From Spirochaetae bacterium HGW-Spirochaetae-1 (lineage in GTDB: Bacteria > Spirochaetota > UBA4802 > UBA5550), in contig PGXY01000007.1 of the NCBI GenBank assembly GCA_002839375.1, positions 248,001 to 312,000 of the forward strand: DNA of 64,000 nucleotides. Direction: 5' to 3'. Under the pieces are notes generated by a model. The model saw only the letters and a list, made by a program, of their open reading frames with translations, was not told the DNA's origin and did not search any database. Shown one piece after another: positions 35,266-44,507 of this stretch; position 1 is the first letter of the stretch, and the number at the start of each line of letters is the position of its first letter. Both the position numbers and the translations under genes were made by a program.

Positions 35266-35703
35266 TCAAAAACCAAGCTCCGACGCGAAGGACTCCAGGG
35301 AATCCCCGCTGGGCTTATACTCACGATACACCTCTTCGGACCATATCTCGATGCGATCATACATGCCCAGGATGGTCAGGTCCTTCCGTATCCCGGCATA
35401 GTCCTGGAGATAGGGAGGGATGATGAGCCGTCCCTGCTTATCCAGTTCGCATTCACTGGCGCCGCCCAGGAGAAACCGGAGACGCATCCTGTTTTTCGGA
35501 TCGGCCTGCGGCAGGGGCATGAGCTTTTTCTCAACAAACTCCCGCCAGTCATTCTCCCGGAAGGCCATTATGCATTTATCAAAACCATGGGTGATAATCA
35601 GCTTATCGATGGGAACATCGCCGCCATAGGCCCTGCGCAGCCGCATTGGTACGGCCACACGCCCCTTCTCATCAAGAGCAGGATGATATTCCCCCATGAA
35701 CAT
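35266..35703 (-). CDS. mraZ: Transcriptional regulator MraZ
   Basis: 145 residues from ATG 35703, giving the family N-terminus MFMGEYHPALDEKGRVAVP; the frame is open further upstream but that stretch covers the promoter and MraZ boxes. Two SpoVT-AbrB-type halves are visible (DEKGRVAVPMRLR and LDKQGRLIIPPYLQ). MraZ represses the dcw promoter by binding TGGG repeats in other bacteria, and two such boxes lie just upstream. First gene of the cluster. Confidence 0.95.
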   Translation of the reverse strand: MFMGEYHPALDEKGRVAVPMRLRRAYGGDVPIDKLIITHGFDKCIMAFRENDWREFVEKKLMPLPQADPKNRMRLRFLLGGASECELDKQGRLIIPPYLQDYAGIRKDLTILGMYDRIEIWSEEVYREYKPSGDSLESFASELGF

Positions 35704-35737
35704 TATTCGGCAAACCTCACCATTTTTTGGAACAATT

Positions 35738-35762
35738 CGACACAAATCCCCACGCTTCCCCA
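35738..35762 (-). promoter_or_regulatory. MraZ boxes upstream of mraZ
   Basis: On the minus strand TGGGG-AAGCG-TGGGG-ATTTG-TGTCG: two exact TGGGN boxes (35758-35762 and 35748-35752) with 5-nt spacers and a third degenerate repeat in register (35738-35742). This is the published architecture of MraZ binding sites. They overlap the expected transcription start, consistent with repression. Confidence 0.82.
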
Positions 35763-35791
35763 CTTATGCACCAATGAGACATAATTGTCAA
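35763..35791 (-). promoter_or_regulatory. dcw cluster promoter
   Basis: Consensus TTGACA (35786-35791) and CATAAG (35763-35768, 3-4 matches to the -10) with a 17-nt spacer on the minus strand, directly upstream of the MraZ boxes. The remaining DNA to 35996 is AT-rich and must also hold the promoter for the divergent sensory operon, which I could not place. Confidence 0.7.
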
Positions 35792-35996
35792 GTAAAAAAG
35801 AAAGCAAAATGGCCTAAAATAAGAAGACAATCTGGATTCAGCATTCAATAGCAATAATAATAAAGTCATTAAAGGCATTGACATATGGGAAAACCAGGTC
35901 CTATAATTAAGGAAAGGACGGTCAGTATCGAGAGGCGGCAAAAAAAAATGAGAGGGAAAGACTATTTAAGCCCCGGAAGCCCACAAATGAGCCCAT

Positions 35997-36665
35997 ATGA
36001 AAAACGGCAAACGGCATATAATCCATATTTCAGGCATTGTCCTAATGTTGCTGTTTATATATCCGGAAACTTCATTCCTCTTTGCAAGGCATGATAACTC
36101 TCTTCGCATAGATCAGAATTTCTACGGCACCATTGATGAAAGATTTCAATTAATATGCTATGTATTTGAACAAATCAATAACAATATTTCGACTTATGAC
36201 TACATTGAACTCGGAACAGGGCTGCAGTATCAGACGCCTTTATCCTGGCTCTCCCTGCTGGTTTACTATCAGCAATCCTATTCACAGGATGACGATGGCG
36301 ACTGGCTGCTTGAACAAAAACCCAGCATGAATTTAAACACTTCTGTCATTTTCTCTCATTTTAAATTTTCAAACCAGATCCGATATGAATACCGGATAAC
36401 ACCGGAATGGCATGATTATAGAATAAAAAACTACCTTGTAATCTCTCTCCATGACATTTTCCTGCAGCCCTACACGGGATGGGAGCTGTTTTATGAAAAC
36501 AGGGCTAAATCAATCATGCTCAACAGAATCAAATTCGGTATAAATAAAAATGTTTACAGCAATATCCATCTCGGAGTATATTATAGAATTGATTTGTCAA
36601 AAATAAACAGGCACTGGGAATTCTCGCGACAGCTCATTGGATTCCAGTTTGCGCTAAAATACTGA
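35997..36665 (+). CDS. DUF2490-like outer-membrane protein
   Basis: 222 residues. The N-terminus has a hydrophobic signal segment (ISGIVLMLLFIYPETSFLFA). The mature part alternates polar and aromatic residues (DYIELGTGLQYQTPLSWLSLLVYY read in parts) and ends RQLIGFQFALKY with a C-terminal aromatic, as expected for an outer-membrane barrel; spacing of motifs recalls DUF2490. The stop overlaps the next start (TGATG), so it is coupled to the solute-binding sensor kinase. A role in delivering or sensing the kinase's ligand is possible but unproven. Confidence 0.65.
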   Translation: MKNGKRHIIHISGIVLMLLFIYPETSFLFARHDNSLRIDQNFYGTIDERFQLICYVFEQINNNISTYDYIELGTGLQYQTPLSWLSLLVYYQQSYSQDDDGDWLLEQKPSMNLNTSVIFSHFKFSNQIRYEYRITPEWHDYRIKNYLVISLHDIFLQPYTGWELFYENRAKSIMLNRIKFGINKNVYSNIHLGVYYRIDLSKINRHWEFSRQLIGFQFALKY

Positions 36666-39208
36666 TGACGAAAAACAAACCGGCAAACCAAATTAAAAAT
36701 GATAAAACGCCCCAATCGGGACAACGGGCATGCCTGGTCATCTTCTCACTGCTTATGTTATGTACGAACATTTTACCGGCGACAGCCGGAGACAAGACGG
36801 TAATCGTGGGGCTCTATGAAAACCCTCCCAAAATATTTACCGATGAATCGGGAAAACCCTCGGGCATTTTTATAGATATAATAGAGAATATCGCAAAAAC
36901 GGAAAACTGGAAGCTCCACTATGAATCCGGCACATGGGGCGAAGGATTAAATCGTCTGGAAAAAGGGAAGATCGATCTTATGCCCGATGTTGCATATTCG
37001 GCAACACGGGCTGAAAAATTCGGGTTTCATAAAATTCCGGTTCTTTCCTCATGGTATCATGTTTATGCTCCCAGGGGAAACAGGATTAAATCGATACTGG
37101 ACCTGGACGGAAAACGAATTCTCGTCCTGGAACGATCTATTCAGCAGGAAGCGTTCGCCCGCCTGAGCAAAGGGTTCGGCCTCAACATCAGCCTGATCCC
37201 CATTGCGGATTACAATACCATATTTAAAATGGCCGCGGCTGGTGAAGCCGATGCCGTCATTACCAACCGCTTCTATGGAATCATGAATGCAAAAAAATTC
37301 GGCCTCGAAGACACGGCGGTGATTTTTGAACCTTCCGACCTTTATTTCGCATCAGCCAAAGGAGATCCGAAACATTTGCTGGATTCAATAGACAGCCATC
37401 TGGCTATTCTGAAAAAAGACACTCAATCGGCATACTATGCGTCAATGAAAAAATGGACGGCCGAGAAAGTCAGGTTTAATGTACCGCCGTGGTTGAAAAT
37501 CTTCGGTCTCGTAATAAGCATCGTACTGCTGACAAGCCTGGCGGGAAGTTTTGTTTTAAAACATCAGCTGAATGCCCGCACCACGGAACTGCAGGCTGCG
37601 CTGCATCAGTTTGTAAATATTGTCGAGTTTCTTCCCGACGCGACATTTGTAGTCGATCAGGACAATAAAATCATCGCCTGGAACCAGGCGTGCGAAGACA
37701 TGACCGGCGTAAAGAAGGAAATGCTGCTCGGCAAAGGAAATTTCGCTTATGCCGAGCCCTTCTTCGATGAACGACGTCCAATTCTCATCGACCTCCTCAA
37801 CCTGCCCATACAGGAGATTGAAGAGACTTATAAATATATCCAGCGAAAAGGAGACAGGCTTTACGCGGAATCCTACATCCCTCGCCTTAGAAACGGCCAG
37901 GGAGCCCACTTGTGGGGCGTGGCGGCTCCATTGTACGACCACAACGGCCGTCAATGCGGCGCCATTGAAACCGTCCGTGACGTGACCGAACAAAAACAGA
38001 TGGAGGAAGCGTTGCGCGCAAGTGAACGGGAATACCGTGAGCTGATGATGCTGGCCAACAGCATCATCCTTCGCTGGTCGCGTGACGGTAAGATTACTTT
38101 TTTAAACGAATTTGGCCTGCGGTTTTTCGGTTACACGGAAGCGGAAATCATCGGCCGGCACGTGATAGGAACAATAGTCCCGGAGAATGAAACAACGGGC
38201 AGAGACTTACGTCAACTGATAGAAGAAATCTGCACCAATCCAAAAAAATTCGAACGTAATATCAACGAAAACATGCTCAGTACCGGCGAATCGGTCTGGA
38301 TCGACTGGACGAATAAGGCCGTGCTTGATGATGCGGGACGGATAAAAGAGGTCCTGAGCATAGGCTCCGATATAACAGATCGCAAACAGGCCGAAGAACA
38401 GGTCCGTCTGCTTAACGATGACCTGCGGCGCCATGCGGAAATCCTCGAACAGCGCGTGAATGAGCGCACGGCCGAACTCGCTGCGGCCATGGAAAAGGCC
38501 CAGGCGGCCGACCGGATCAAATCAGCTTTTCTGGCCACCATGTCCCATGAATTGCGCACTCCTTTGAATTCGATCATCGGCTTTACCGGTATTATGCTTC
38601 AGGGACTGGCCGGGCCCATGAATGAAGAACAGCATAAGCAGATGACCATGGTTCAAAACAGCTCCCGCCATCTTCTATCCCTGATCAATGATGTGCTGGA
38701 TATTTCCAAGATTGAAGCAGGCCAACTTGATCTGTCCATATCATCTTTTAATCTAAAGGCATCCATTGATAAAATGGTCAAACTGATTTCTCCGCTTGCA
38801 GAACAAAAGGGTATTGATTTAAAAGTAGACAACCCGGGAGATATCGATACAATTACCGCCGACCAGCGTCGTCTTGAACAGATCATTATCAACCTGTTGA
38901 ATAATGCCATTAAATTCACTGAAAAAGGCCATGTTCGCGTCACCTTCTGGAATGAAAACGATCATTATTTCCTGTCGGTTTCCGACACCGGCATCGGAAT
39001 TCAAGCCGATGAAATTTCCAAACTCTTCCAACCCTTCCATCAGATCGATACGGGTCTTTCACGCAAACACGAAGGGACCGGCCTGGGCCTCTCCATTTGC
39101 AAAAAGCTTCTCAATATGATGGGAGGCGCCATCGAAGTAAAAAGCGTCTTGGGACAGGGAAGCACCTTCACGATCAGTATTCCAAAAGAGCCAGGGGGAT
39201 TATCATGA
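36665..39208 (+). CDS. Solute-binding sensor histidine kinase with two PAS domains
   Basis: 847 residues. After a signal-anchor helix comes a periplasmic family-3 solute-binding domain (about 45-265; VGLYENPPKIFTDESGKPSG is the typical entry). A membrane helix (about 276-300), PAS domain 1 (about 315-440), PAS domain 2 (about 445-575), a helical linker, HisKA with the acceptor in MSHELRTPLNSI (near residue 627) and HATPase (about 735-845; N box IINLLNNAIKFTE, G boxes DTGIGI and GTGLGLSI) follow. It has no receiver of its own; the next two genes supply receivers. Domain family 3 usually binds amino acids or similar small solutes. Confidence 0.92.
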   Translation: MTKNKPANQIKNDKTPQSGQRACLVIFSLLMLCTNILPATAGDKTVIVGLYENPPKIFTDESGKPSGIFIDIIENIAKTENWKLHYESGTWGEGLNRLEKGKIDLMPDVAYSATRAEKFGFHKIPVLSSWYHVYAPRGNRIKSILDLDGKRILVLERSIQQEAFARLSKGFGLNISLIPIADYNTIFKMAAAGEADAVITNRFYGIMNAKKFGLEDTAVIFEPSDLYFASAKGDPKHLLDSIDSHLAILKKDTQSAYYASMKKWTAEKVRFNVPPWLKIFGLVISIVLLTSLAGSFVLKHQLNARTTELQAALHQFVNIVEFLPDATFVVDQDNKIIAWNQACEDMTGVKKEMLLGKGNFAYAEPFFDERRPILIDLLNLPIQEIEETYKYIQRKGDRLYAESYIPRLRNGQGAHLWGVAAPLYDHNGRQCGAIETVRDVTEQKQMEEALRASEREYRELMMLANSIILRWSRDGKITFLNEFGLRFFGYTEAEIIGRHVIGTIVPENETTGRDLRQLIEEICTNPKKFERNINENMLSTGESVWIDWTNKAVLDDAGRIKEVLSIGSDITDRKQAEEQVRLLNDDLRRHAEILEQRVNERTAELAAAMEKAQAADRIKSAFLATMSHELRTPLNSIIGFTGIMLQGLAGPMNEEQHKQMTMVQNSSRHLLSLINDVLDISKIEAGQLDLSISSFNLKASIDKMVKLISPLAEQKGIDLKVDNPGDIDTITADQRRLEQIIINLLNNAIKFTEKGHVRVTFWNENDHYFLSVSDTGIGIQADEISKLFQPFHQIDTGLSRKHEGTGLGLSICKKLLNMMGGAIEVKSVLGQGSTFTISIPKEPGGLS

Positions 39209-39579
39209 ACGATACATTTTTGATAATTGAAGACAATGAACAGAATTTTTATATGATGCGCTTTCTGCTGGAGAAACATGGATTCACAATCATCGGTGCG
39301 GAAAACGGAAGGTTGGGAATCGAAATGGCATTGCGCCACAAACCACGGGCGATATTGCTGGACATCCAGCTGCCCGAAATGGACGGGTATGCGGTCGCGG
39401 CGGAGTTAAAAAGACACAATGAGTTATCGGGCATTCCCATTATTGCGGTGACTTCCTATGCTATGGTAGGCGACCGGGAACAGATTCTGGCTGCAGGGGC
39501 CACCGGTTATATCGAAAAGCCCATCAACCCTGAAACATTTGTGGATGAAATTATTCATTACCTTCCTGATAAAGAGTGA
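39205..39579 (+). CDS. Stand-alone response regulator receiver
   Basis: 124 residues, a single CheY-like receiver without an output domain. LIIEDNEQNFYMM supplies the acidic pair, AILLDIQLPEMDGYAV the phospho-acceptor aspartate, AVTSYAM the conserved Thr/Ser and YIEKPINPE the lysine. The start at ATG 39205 overlaps the kinase stop as ATGA and has GGGGGA upstream; the open frame extends further back but inside the kinase gene. Resembles DivK-type carriers that pass phosphate between kinases. Confidence 0.9.
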   Translation: MNDTFLIIEDNEQNFYMMRFLLEKHGFTIIGAENGRLGIEMALRHKPRAILLDIQLPEMDGYAVAAELKRHNELSGIPIIAVTSYAMVGDREQILAAGATGYIEKPINPETFVDEIIHYLPDKE

Positions 39580-39590
39580 GGAGAAATCCG

Positions 39591-41642
39591 ATGAAAATTC
39601 TCATTGTCGATGATAACCTTGAAAACCGATATCTGCTGGAATCACTTCTCAAGGGAAACGGGTACGAGGCACAGACAGCCGTTAACGGAGCCGAGGCTCT
39701 TGACTTGCTGACAAATAGTAATTTTGACCTGATCATCAGCGATATCCTCATGCCGGTGATGGATGGTTTTGAACTGTGTCGAAAAGTCAGGGCAGATGAA
39801 AAACTGCGCCATATCCCCTTTATTATTTACACAGCCACCTACACCGGCCCCCTGGATGAGGCCTTTGCCCTCAAGATAGGCGCAGACCGGTTCATTATAA
39901 AACCATGCGAGCCTGACATATTCATAGAAGCTATCCATGATGTCATGTCGACCGACAAGCGCGGCAATATCACCGCAATAAATGAAGAACCTCAGGAAGA
40001 AGAAATTCTCAAGCTTTACAACGAGCGCCTGGTGAGAAAACTCGAGCAAAAGATGCTGGAACTGGAAAAAGAGGTTCAGGCGCGAAGCGAGACTGAAAAA
40101 ACTCTGAAGCAAAGTGAAAATCGATACCGGTCATTATACAACAGCATCCGGGATGCTATTATAATTGCCGACACGGAAATACGAATGATTGACTGCAACC
40201 GGGCCTTTATCGATTTGTTTGGCTATACGTTCGAAGAAATATCAGGAAAAAATTCTCTCCTTATATACGAAAACGAAAATGAATTCAGGAGGCTCGGCAA
40301 CGCACTCAGAGAACATACCGGCGATTCTTCATTTCTATACGCCGTTAATCTCAAAAAAAAGGACGGGACGGTGTTCCCCGGTGAAGTCGGTATTTTTTAT
40401 CTGCGTACTGATGAAGGGGAGCTGGCCGGTTTCATCGGTCTCATACGGGATGTCACGGAGAAGAAACAGGCCGATACAATACAGAGAAATCTTGAAGCTC
40501 AGCTCTACCAGGCCCAGAAAATGGAATCCATCGGCAGACTTGCGGGCGGAATCGCCCATGATTTCAACAATCTGTTGTCAGTCATACTGATGTATGGCAA
40601 CATTGCCATGGAATCCCTGGGAAAGGACCATCCCCAATATGAAAAACTGAACCAGATATACCAGGCCGGAATCAGGGCCGGTAATCTCACCAGACAACTA
40701 TTAGCTTTCAGTAGAAATCAGGTACTGGAAATAAAAACCATTGATGTAAATGCCGTTGTAACGGGATTTGAAAAACTTATACGCCATATGATCGGCGAGG
40801 ATATTCAGATGAGGCTGATCCTGGATTCAGCACCACTTACAGTAAAAGCCGACATTACACAACTGGAACAGGTTCTGATGAACCTGGCGGTAAATGCCCG
40901 GGACGCCATGCCCGATGGCGGAACGCTGACAATCGAAACCATGGGCATTGAACTGAACGGTGCTTTCATAGAAAAAACGCCCAATATTAAAGCCGGCAAT
41001 TATGCCATGATTCTGGTGAGCGACACGGGCTGCGGCATGGACATAGAAACTCAAGAACAGATATTTGAACCTTTTTATACAACCAAAGAAGCGGATAAAG
41101 GCACCGGTCTGGGACTTGCCACCTCATATGGTATCATCAAACAGCATGGAGGGAACATATTTGTCAGCAGTGAACCAGGCAAGGGAACCGCATTTACTAT
41201 ATATTTACCGTTGTGTGTTGAATTAAATGAGCCTCCAAAGAATTATCGGAAAGTTCAAAATTTGAGATCAGGATCAAAAACAATCCTGGTCGTGGAGGAC
41301 GATCCTTCTCTTCGAAACCTTATCAGTAAAATTCTCATGGAACATGGATTTACCGCAATACTGTCAGAGACGGCATCCGATGCGATAGAAAAAGCTAAAG
41401 GATATCAACACTCCATTCACCTGGTGCTCTCCGATGTGGTTATGCCGGGAATGAAAGGTCCAGAGGTTTTTAATCGTATCCTTGAGCACCATCCCGAGGC
41501 AAAAGCACTGTATATGTCCGGCTACACGGATAATATTATCATCAGTAATGGCTTGAGAAAGGATGATATTCAATTTATCCAGAAACCCTTCACCGTCAAT
41601 GCATTACTGGAGAAATGCTCCCAGGTTCTTCGGGACAAATGA
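39591..41642 (+). CDS. Hybrid histidine kinase, REC-PAS-HisKA-HATPase-REC
   Basis: 683 residues from ATG 39591, which has GAGGAGA upstream; a GTG at 39576 overlapping the previous stop is less likely. Receiver 1 (residues 1-120, [13 protein letters not shown]), a coiled linker, PAS (about 175-295), HisKA with the acceptor in [15 protein letters not shown] (near residue 322), HATPase (about 430-545; [22 protein letters not shown]) and receiver 2 (about 562-683; [15 protein letters not shown]). The HDFNN type of acceptor motif differs from the HELRTP type of the first kinase. Last gene of the operon; the output is not encoded nearby. Confidence 0.92.
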   Translation: MKILIVDDNLENRYLLESLLKGNGYEAQTAVNGAEALDLLTNSNFDLIISDILMPVMDGFELCRKVRADEKLRHIPFIIYTATYTGPLDEAFALKIGADRFIIKPCEPDIFIEAIHDVMSTDKRGNITAINEEPQEEEILKLYNERLVRKLEQKMLELEKEVQARSETEKTLKQSENRYRSLYNSIRDAIIIADTEIRMIDCNRAFIDLFGYTFEEISGKNSLLIYENENEFRRLGNALREHTGDSSFLYAVNLKKKDGTVFPGEVGIFYLRTDEGELAGFIGLIRDVTEKKQADTIQRNLEAQLYQAQKMESIGRLAGGIAHDFNNLLSVILMYGNIAMESLGKDHPQYEKLNQIYQAGIRAGNLTRQLLAFSRNQVLEIKTIDVNAVVTGFEKLIRHMIGEDIQMRLILDSAPLTVKADITQLEQVLMNLAVNARDAMPDGGTLTIETMGIELNGAFIEKTPNIKAGNYAMILVSDTGCGMDIETQEQIFEPFYTTKEADKGTGLGLATSYGIIKQHGGNIFVSSEPGKGTAFTIYLPLCVELNEPPKNYRKVQNLRSGSKTILVVEDDPSLRNLISKILMEHGFTAILSETASDAIEKAKGYQHSIHLVLSDVVMPGMKGPEVFNRILEHHPEAKALYMSGYTDNIIISNGLRKDDIQFIQKPFTVNALLEKCSQVLRDK

Positions 41643-41722
41643 ATTTGCAGTGAATGCGCCAACTTTATATCAGTTCATTCTTGAATTCAGGGATTTCTGA
41701 AAATGGTTGTTGAATTTTTTTG

Positions 41723-41753
41723 TTGACACAGGGCACAAGAGCCTTTTTATGTT
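41723..41753 (+). promoter_or_regulatory. Promoter of tRNA-Gly
   Basis: Consensus TTGACA at 41723-41728 and TATGTT at 41748-41753 (19-nt spacer), putting the transcription start within a few bases of the tRNA 5' end at 41762. Confidence 0.6.
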
Positions 41754-41761
41754 CACAACAT

Positions 41762-41832
41762 GCGGGTGTAGTTCAATGGTAGAACTTCAGCCTTCCAAGC
41801 TGACCACGTGGGTTCGATTCCCATCACCCGCT
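41762..41832 (+). tRNA. tRNA-Gly (anticodon TCC)
   Basis: 71 nt cloverleaf. Acceptor arms GCGGGTG and CACCCGC pair fully. The anticodon stem TCAGC/GCTGA encloses loop CTTCCAA with anticodon TCC, and the T arm contains GGTTCGATTCC. The 3' CCA is not encoded (CAT follows the discriminator T). Confidence 0.95.
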
Positions 41833-41843
41833 CATGAAAGACC

Positions 41844-41872
41844 AAAAGGGACCTCTACAGGGTCCCTTTTTT
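41844..41872 (+). terminator. Rho-independent terminator after tRNA-Gly
   Basis: Stem AAAAGGGACC (41844-41853) and GGTCCCTTTT (41861-41870), 7-nt loop, followed by further T residues; 12 nt after the tRNA. The stretch to 42095 holds nothing else recognisable. Confidence 0.88.
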
Positions 41873-42095
41873 AATATCCCCCCTACGCTAAAGCCGATGA
41901 AAAATCATTATAAAAACCGGGATGGAACCGAAATTTTAATTTTTATACTGTTTGACAGAAGATATGTGCTCTGATTTTCTGGAAAAAATTCATGTCGGTT
42001 AAAGGTGAACATTCATCCATCGACATTCAGGCCGCCCGTAGCGGTTTGAATCCGGATATTCACCGTCAACCAAACTATTTCCGGGAGATATTGTA

Positions 42096-43616
42096 ATGAA
42101 AAAAACACTTATCGGGGTACTGGCCGTGATGACCATCATGTATATCACGCCATTGTTTGTATCAGCTTATGCTGAAAAAGGCCATGAAACGGTAAAAATA
42201 GAGCATGCAGCCTCTGATGCCTCTCATGGAGAACATAATGCCGAAAAGTCAGCCGTGAGCCACGGTGGACACGGTGCGCCGCACTTAGATGGAAAAACCC
42301 TGAAATTATTCTGGGCAATCCCCTTCCTGGGAATACTGCTTTCCATCGCCCTGTTTCCGCTCCTGGCGCCCCATTTCTGGCACCATCATTACGGGAAAGT
42401 CTCCCTTTTCTGGGGACTGCTGTTTTTCGGCGCCTTCAGCGTAAGTTTCGGCCCGGGTATGAGCTTCTTCTACCTGCTGGAAGTATACCTGCTGGAATTC
42501 TTCCCCTTTATCATCCTGCTCCTGGCTCTTTTCACCGTTGCCGGTGGAATCCGTCTCAAGGGTGAACTGGCGGGCTCACCGAAAGTGAATGTAATCCTGA
42601 TCCTCATCGGAACCTTTCTGGCAAGCTGGATGGGAACCACGGGAGCGGCCATGCTCCTTATCAGGCCTGTTCTCCGGGCCAATGCCTGGCGGAAATACAA
42701 GGTCCACGTGGTTGTTTTCTTTATATTTCTCGTTGCCAATATCGGCGGCTCCCTCACCCCCCTGGGCGATCCCCCCCTGTTCCTGGGCTTTCTGAAGGGC
42801 GTTGATTTCTTCTGGACCACTATTCACATGCTTCCGTCGATGCTCGTTGCCATTGCCGCTCTCATCGTGATTTTTTTCATAATGGATACCATCCTCTACA
42901 AAAAAGAAACGGAAAAACCGGCGAAGAATCCCAATGGTGAAAAACTGGCACTGGAAGGAAAGGCAAACATCTTCCTCATTCCTCTCATTCCCGTGGCGGT
43001 TCTCATTTCCAGCATGGACCTGGGTACGGCCTTCACATTCCATTACGTGGCCCTTCCCGTCGCTTCCCTGGCCCAGATGGTCCTTCTCCTTATTATAACT
43101 TTTGTTTCACTGAAGATCACGAAGAAAGAAGTACGGACAAAGAACGAATTCAGCTGGGAACCCATCATTGAAGTGGGGAAACTATTCGCCACCATATTCA
43201 TCACCATGGTGCCCCCCATTGCCATGCTCAAAGCCGGCGCCGACGGTCCCATGGGAGCCATTATCAGGAGCCTCACCGATTCCAACGGCGAGTTCATCAA
43301 TGCTAACTTCTTCTGGGCCACGGGAGCGCTCTCCAGTTTCCTGGATAACGCGCCCACATACCTGGTATTTTTCAACACGGCCGGAGGCAACGCGCTGAAT
43401 CTAATGGGCACACACGCACAGACCCTTCTGGCCATCAGCGCCGGCGCCGTATTCATGGGAGCCAATACCTATATTGGAAACGCGCCCAATTTCATGGTTA
43501 AATCCATTGCTGAAGAGGCGGGCGTACCAATGCCCAGTTTCTTCGGATACATGATCAAATATTCCATTCCCATTCTGATACCGACATTTATTCTTATTAC
43601 GTTGATATTCTTTTAA
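42096..43616 (+). CDS. Ion antiporter of the NhaD/CitMHS-like superfamily with His-rich N-terminus
   Basis: 506 residues. A signal-like helix is followed by a histidine-rich segment (about residues 28-66: GHETV, SHGEHNAEK, SHGGHGAPHLDGK), then about 12 hydrophobic helices. GTTGAAMLLIRPVLRAN and NIGGSLTPLGDPPLFLGF are the paired re-entrant motifs of the NhaD/ion-transporter superfamily, and SSFLDNAPTYLVFFN and GNAPNFMVKSIAEE repeat the pattern in the C-terminal half. Probable Na+/H+ antiport; anion transport is an alternative. The His-rich tail could bind metal ions or sense pH. It is followed 18 nt later by a small unknown gene. Confidence 0.85.
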   Translation: MKKTLIGVLAVMTIMYITPLFVSAYAEKGHETVKIEHAASDASHGEHNAEKSAVSHGGHGAPHLDGKTLKLFWAIPFLGILLSIALFPLLAPHFWHHHYGKVSLFWGLLFFGAFSVSFGPGMSFFYLLEVYLLEFFPFIILLLALFTVAGGIRLKGELAGSPKVNVILILIGTFLASWMGTTGAAMLLIRPVLRANAWRKYKVHVVVFFIFLVANIGGSLTPLGDPPLFLGFLKGVDFFWTTIHMLPSMLVAIAALIVIFFIMDTILYKKETEKPAKNPNGEKLALEGKANIFLIPLIPVAVLISSMDLGTAFTFHYVALPVASLAQMVLLLIITFVSLKITKKEVRTKNEFSWEPIIEVGKLFATIFITMVPPIAMLKAGADGPMGAIIRSLTDSNGEFINANFFWATGALSSFLDNAPTYLVFFNTAGGNALNLMGTHAQTLLAISAGAVFMGANTYIGNAPNFMVKSIAEEAGVPMPSFFGYMIKYSIPILIPTFILITLIFF

Positions 43617-43634
43617 TAAAGGCAGGTGATAATC

Positions 43635-44222
43635 ATGGCAAAAACATATTATGAAGTGGTATTTGAAGGACATTTTCGAGCAATTACCGGGCTGCTGGAG
43701 GGCTTCAAACTGGGTTCCGGCAAAAAGGACTGGACCTATTATTTCAGCAAGGCCCGTGGAATCAAAACGGAAACCTTCACGGAAATAATTTTAGAATGGA
43801 TCACACTGCAGACCAAAATGCATCATGTGGTCATGGAAGCCGATTTTTACACGGCCTTTGATAAGGCCCTGGGCGGCATCGCCGAATCCGCTTTCGTAAG
43901 CAAAAGGTATATCCGTTCAGCCCTGAAGATCAAAGAGGCCTCATTCCAATTCGTCGCAAAAACCTATGGTCAAAAGTATGGAAATGAAATAAAGGCTCTT
44001 CTCAAAAATCTTCCGTCCGACCTTGTACTCCACGATTATAATCCCATAGAAAAAATCGATGAAAATGCCAAGGGCGTAGAGCTTTACGCTCCGGAGCACA
44101 GCTATACTTTTGAGGCAATGGGCAGATTGGCCGGGGATCTGGGCGCCCTGGTGGAATTCAGGAAAAAGCTCGATGACCATCCACTGGTTGAGGTGAAGGA
44201 AATAATTTTATCCTTCCAATAA
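43635..44222 (+). CDS. Conserved-looking soluble protein of unknown function
   Basis: 195 residues from ATG 43635 (AGGTGATAATC upstream; the first possible start three codons earlier is less well placed). No signal peptide or membrane helix. It begins AKTYYEVVFEGHFRAITGLL; the mixed alternating segments at each end and central helices give a globular impression, and VVFEGHFRAITGLLEGF could form a ferredoxin-like strand-helix pair. I recognise no family. It lies 18 nt downstream of the antiporter gene and before a strong terminator, so the two form an operon and it may regulate or assist the transporter. Confidence 0.75.
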   Translation: MAKTYYEVVFEGHFRAITGLLEGFKLGSGKKDWTYYFSKARGIKTETFTEIILEWITLQTKMHHVVMEADFYTAFDKALGGIAESAFVSKRYIRSALKIKEASFQFVAKTYGQKYGNEIKALLKNLPSDLVLHDYNPIEKIDENAKGVELYAPEHSYTFEAMGRLAGDLGALVEFRKKLDDHPLVEVKEIILSFQ

Positions 44223-44273
44223 TTTTTTATAAAGAAATTACACAGTCCATTTAAAAAGGACTGTTGCAAAGAT

Positions 44274-44309
44274 AAAAGGGCCGTCATGTTTATTACAGCG
44301 GCCCTTTTT
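44274..44309 (+). terminator. Rho-independent terminator of antiporter operon
   Basis: Perfect 10-bp stem AAAAGGGCCG (44274-44283) / CGGCCCTTTT (44299-44308), 15-nt loop and a T-run. A smaller hairpin (AGTCC ... GGACT, about 44245-44262) precedes it. The AT-rich stretch 44310-44507 probably carries the cyclase promoter, which I could not define. Confidence 0.9.
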
Positions 44310-44507
44310 CATTCCATCATCGGTAAAAAACAGCCATGCACCGTCAACAGTCCCGGAAATAAGTGTTTCTTCAGCCCTGTTTTTTATATTTTATCAACGA
44401 AAGGCGGCTGTTTTATACTATCATATTAATATATTAATCCGAAAATAAAATATAGATATTTCTATGATTATATTTGATTAAAAAGCCTATCCTCGGCGGG
44501 GACTATT

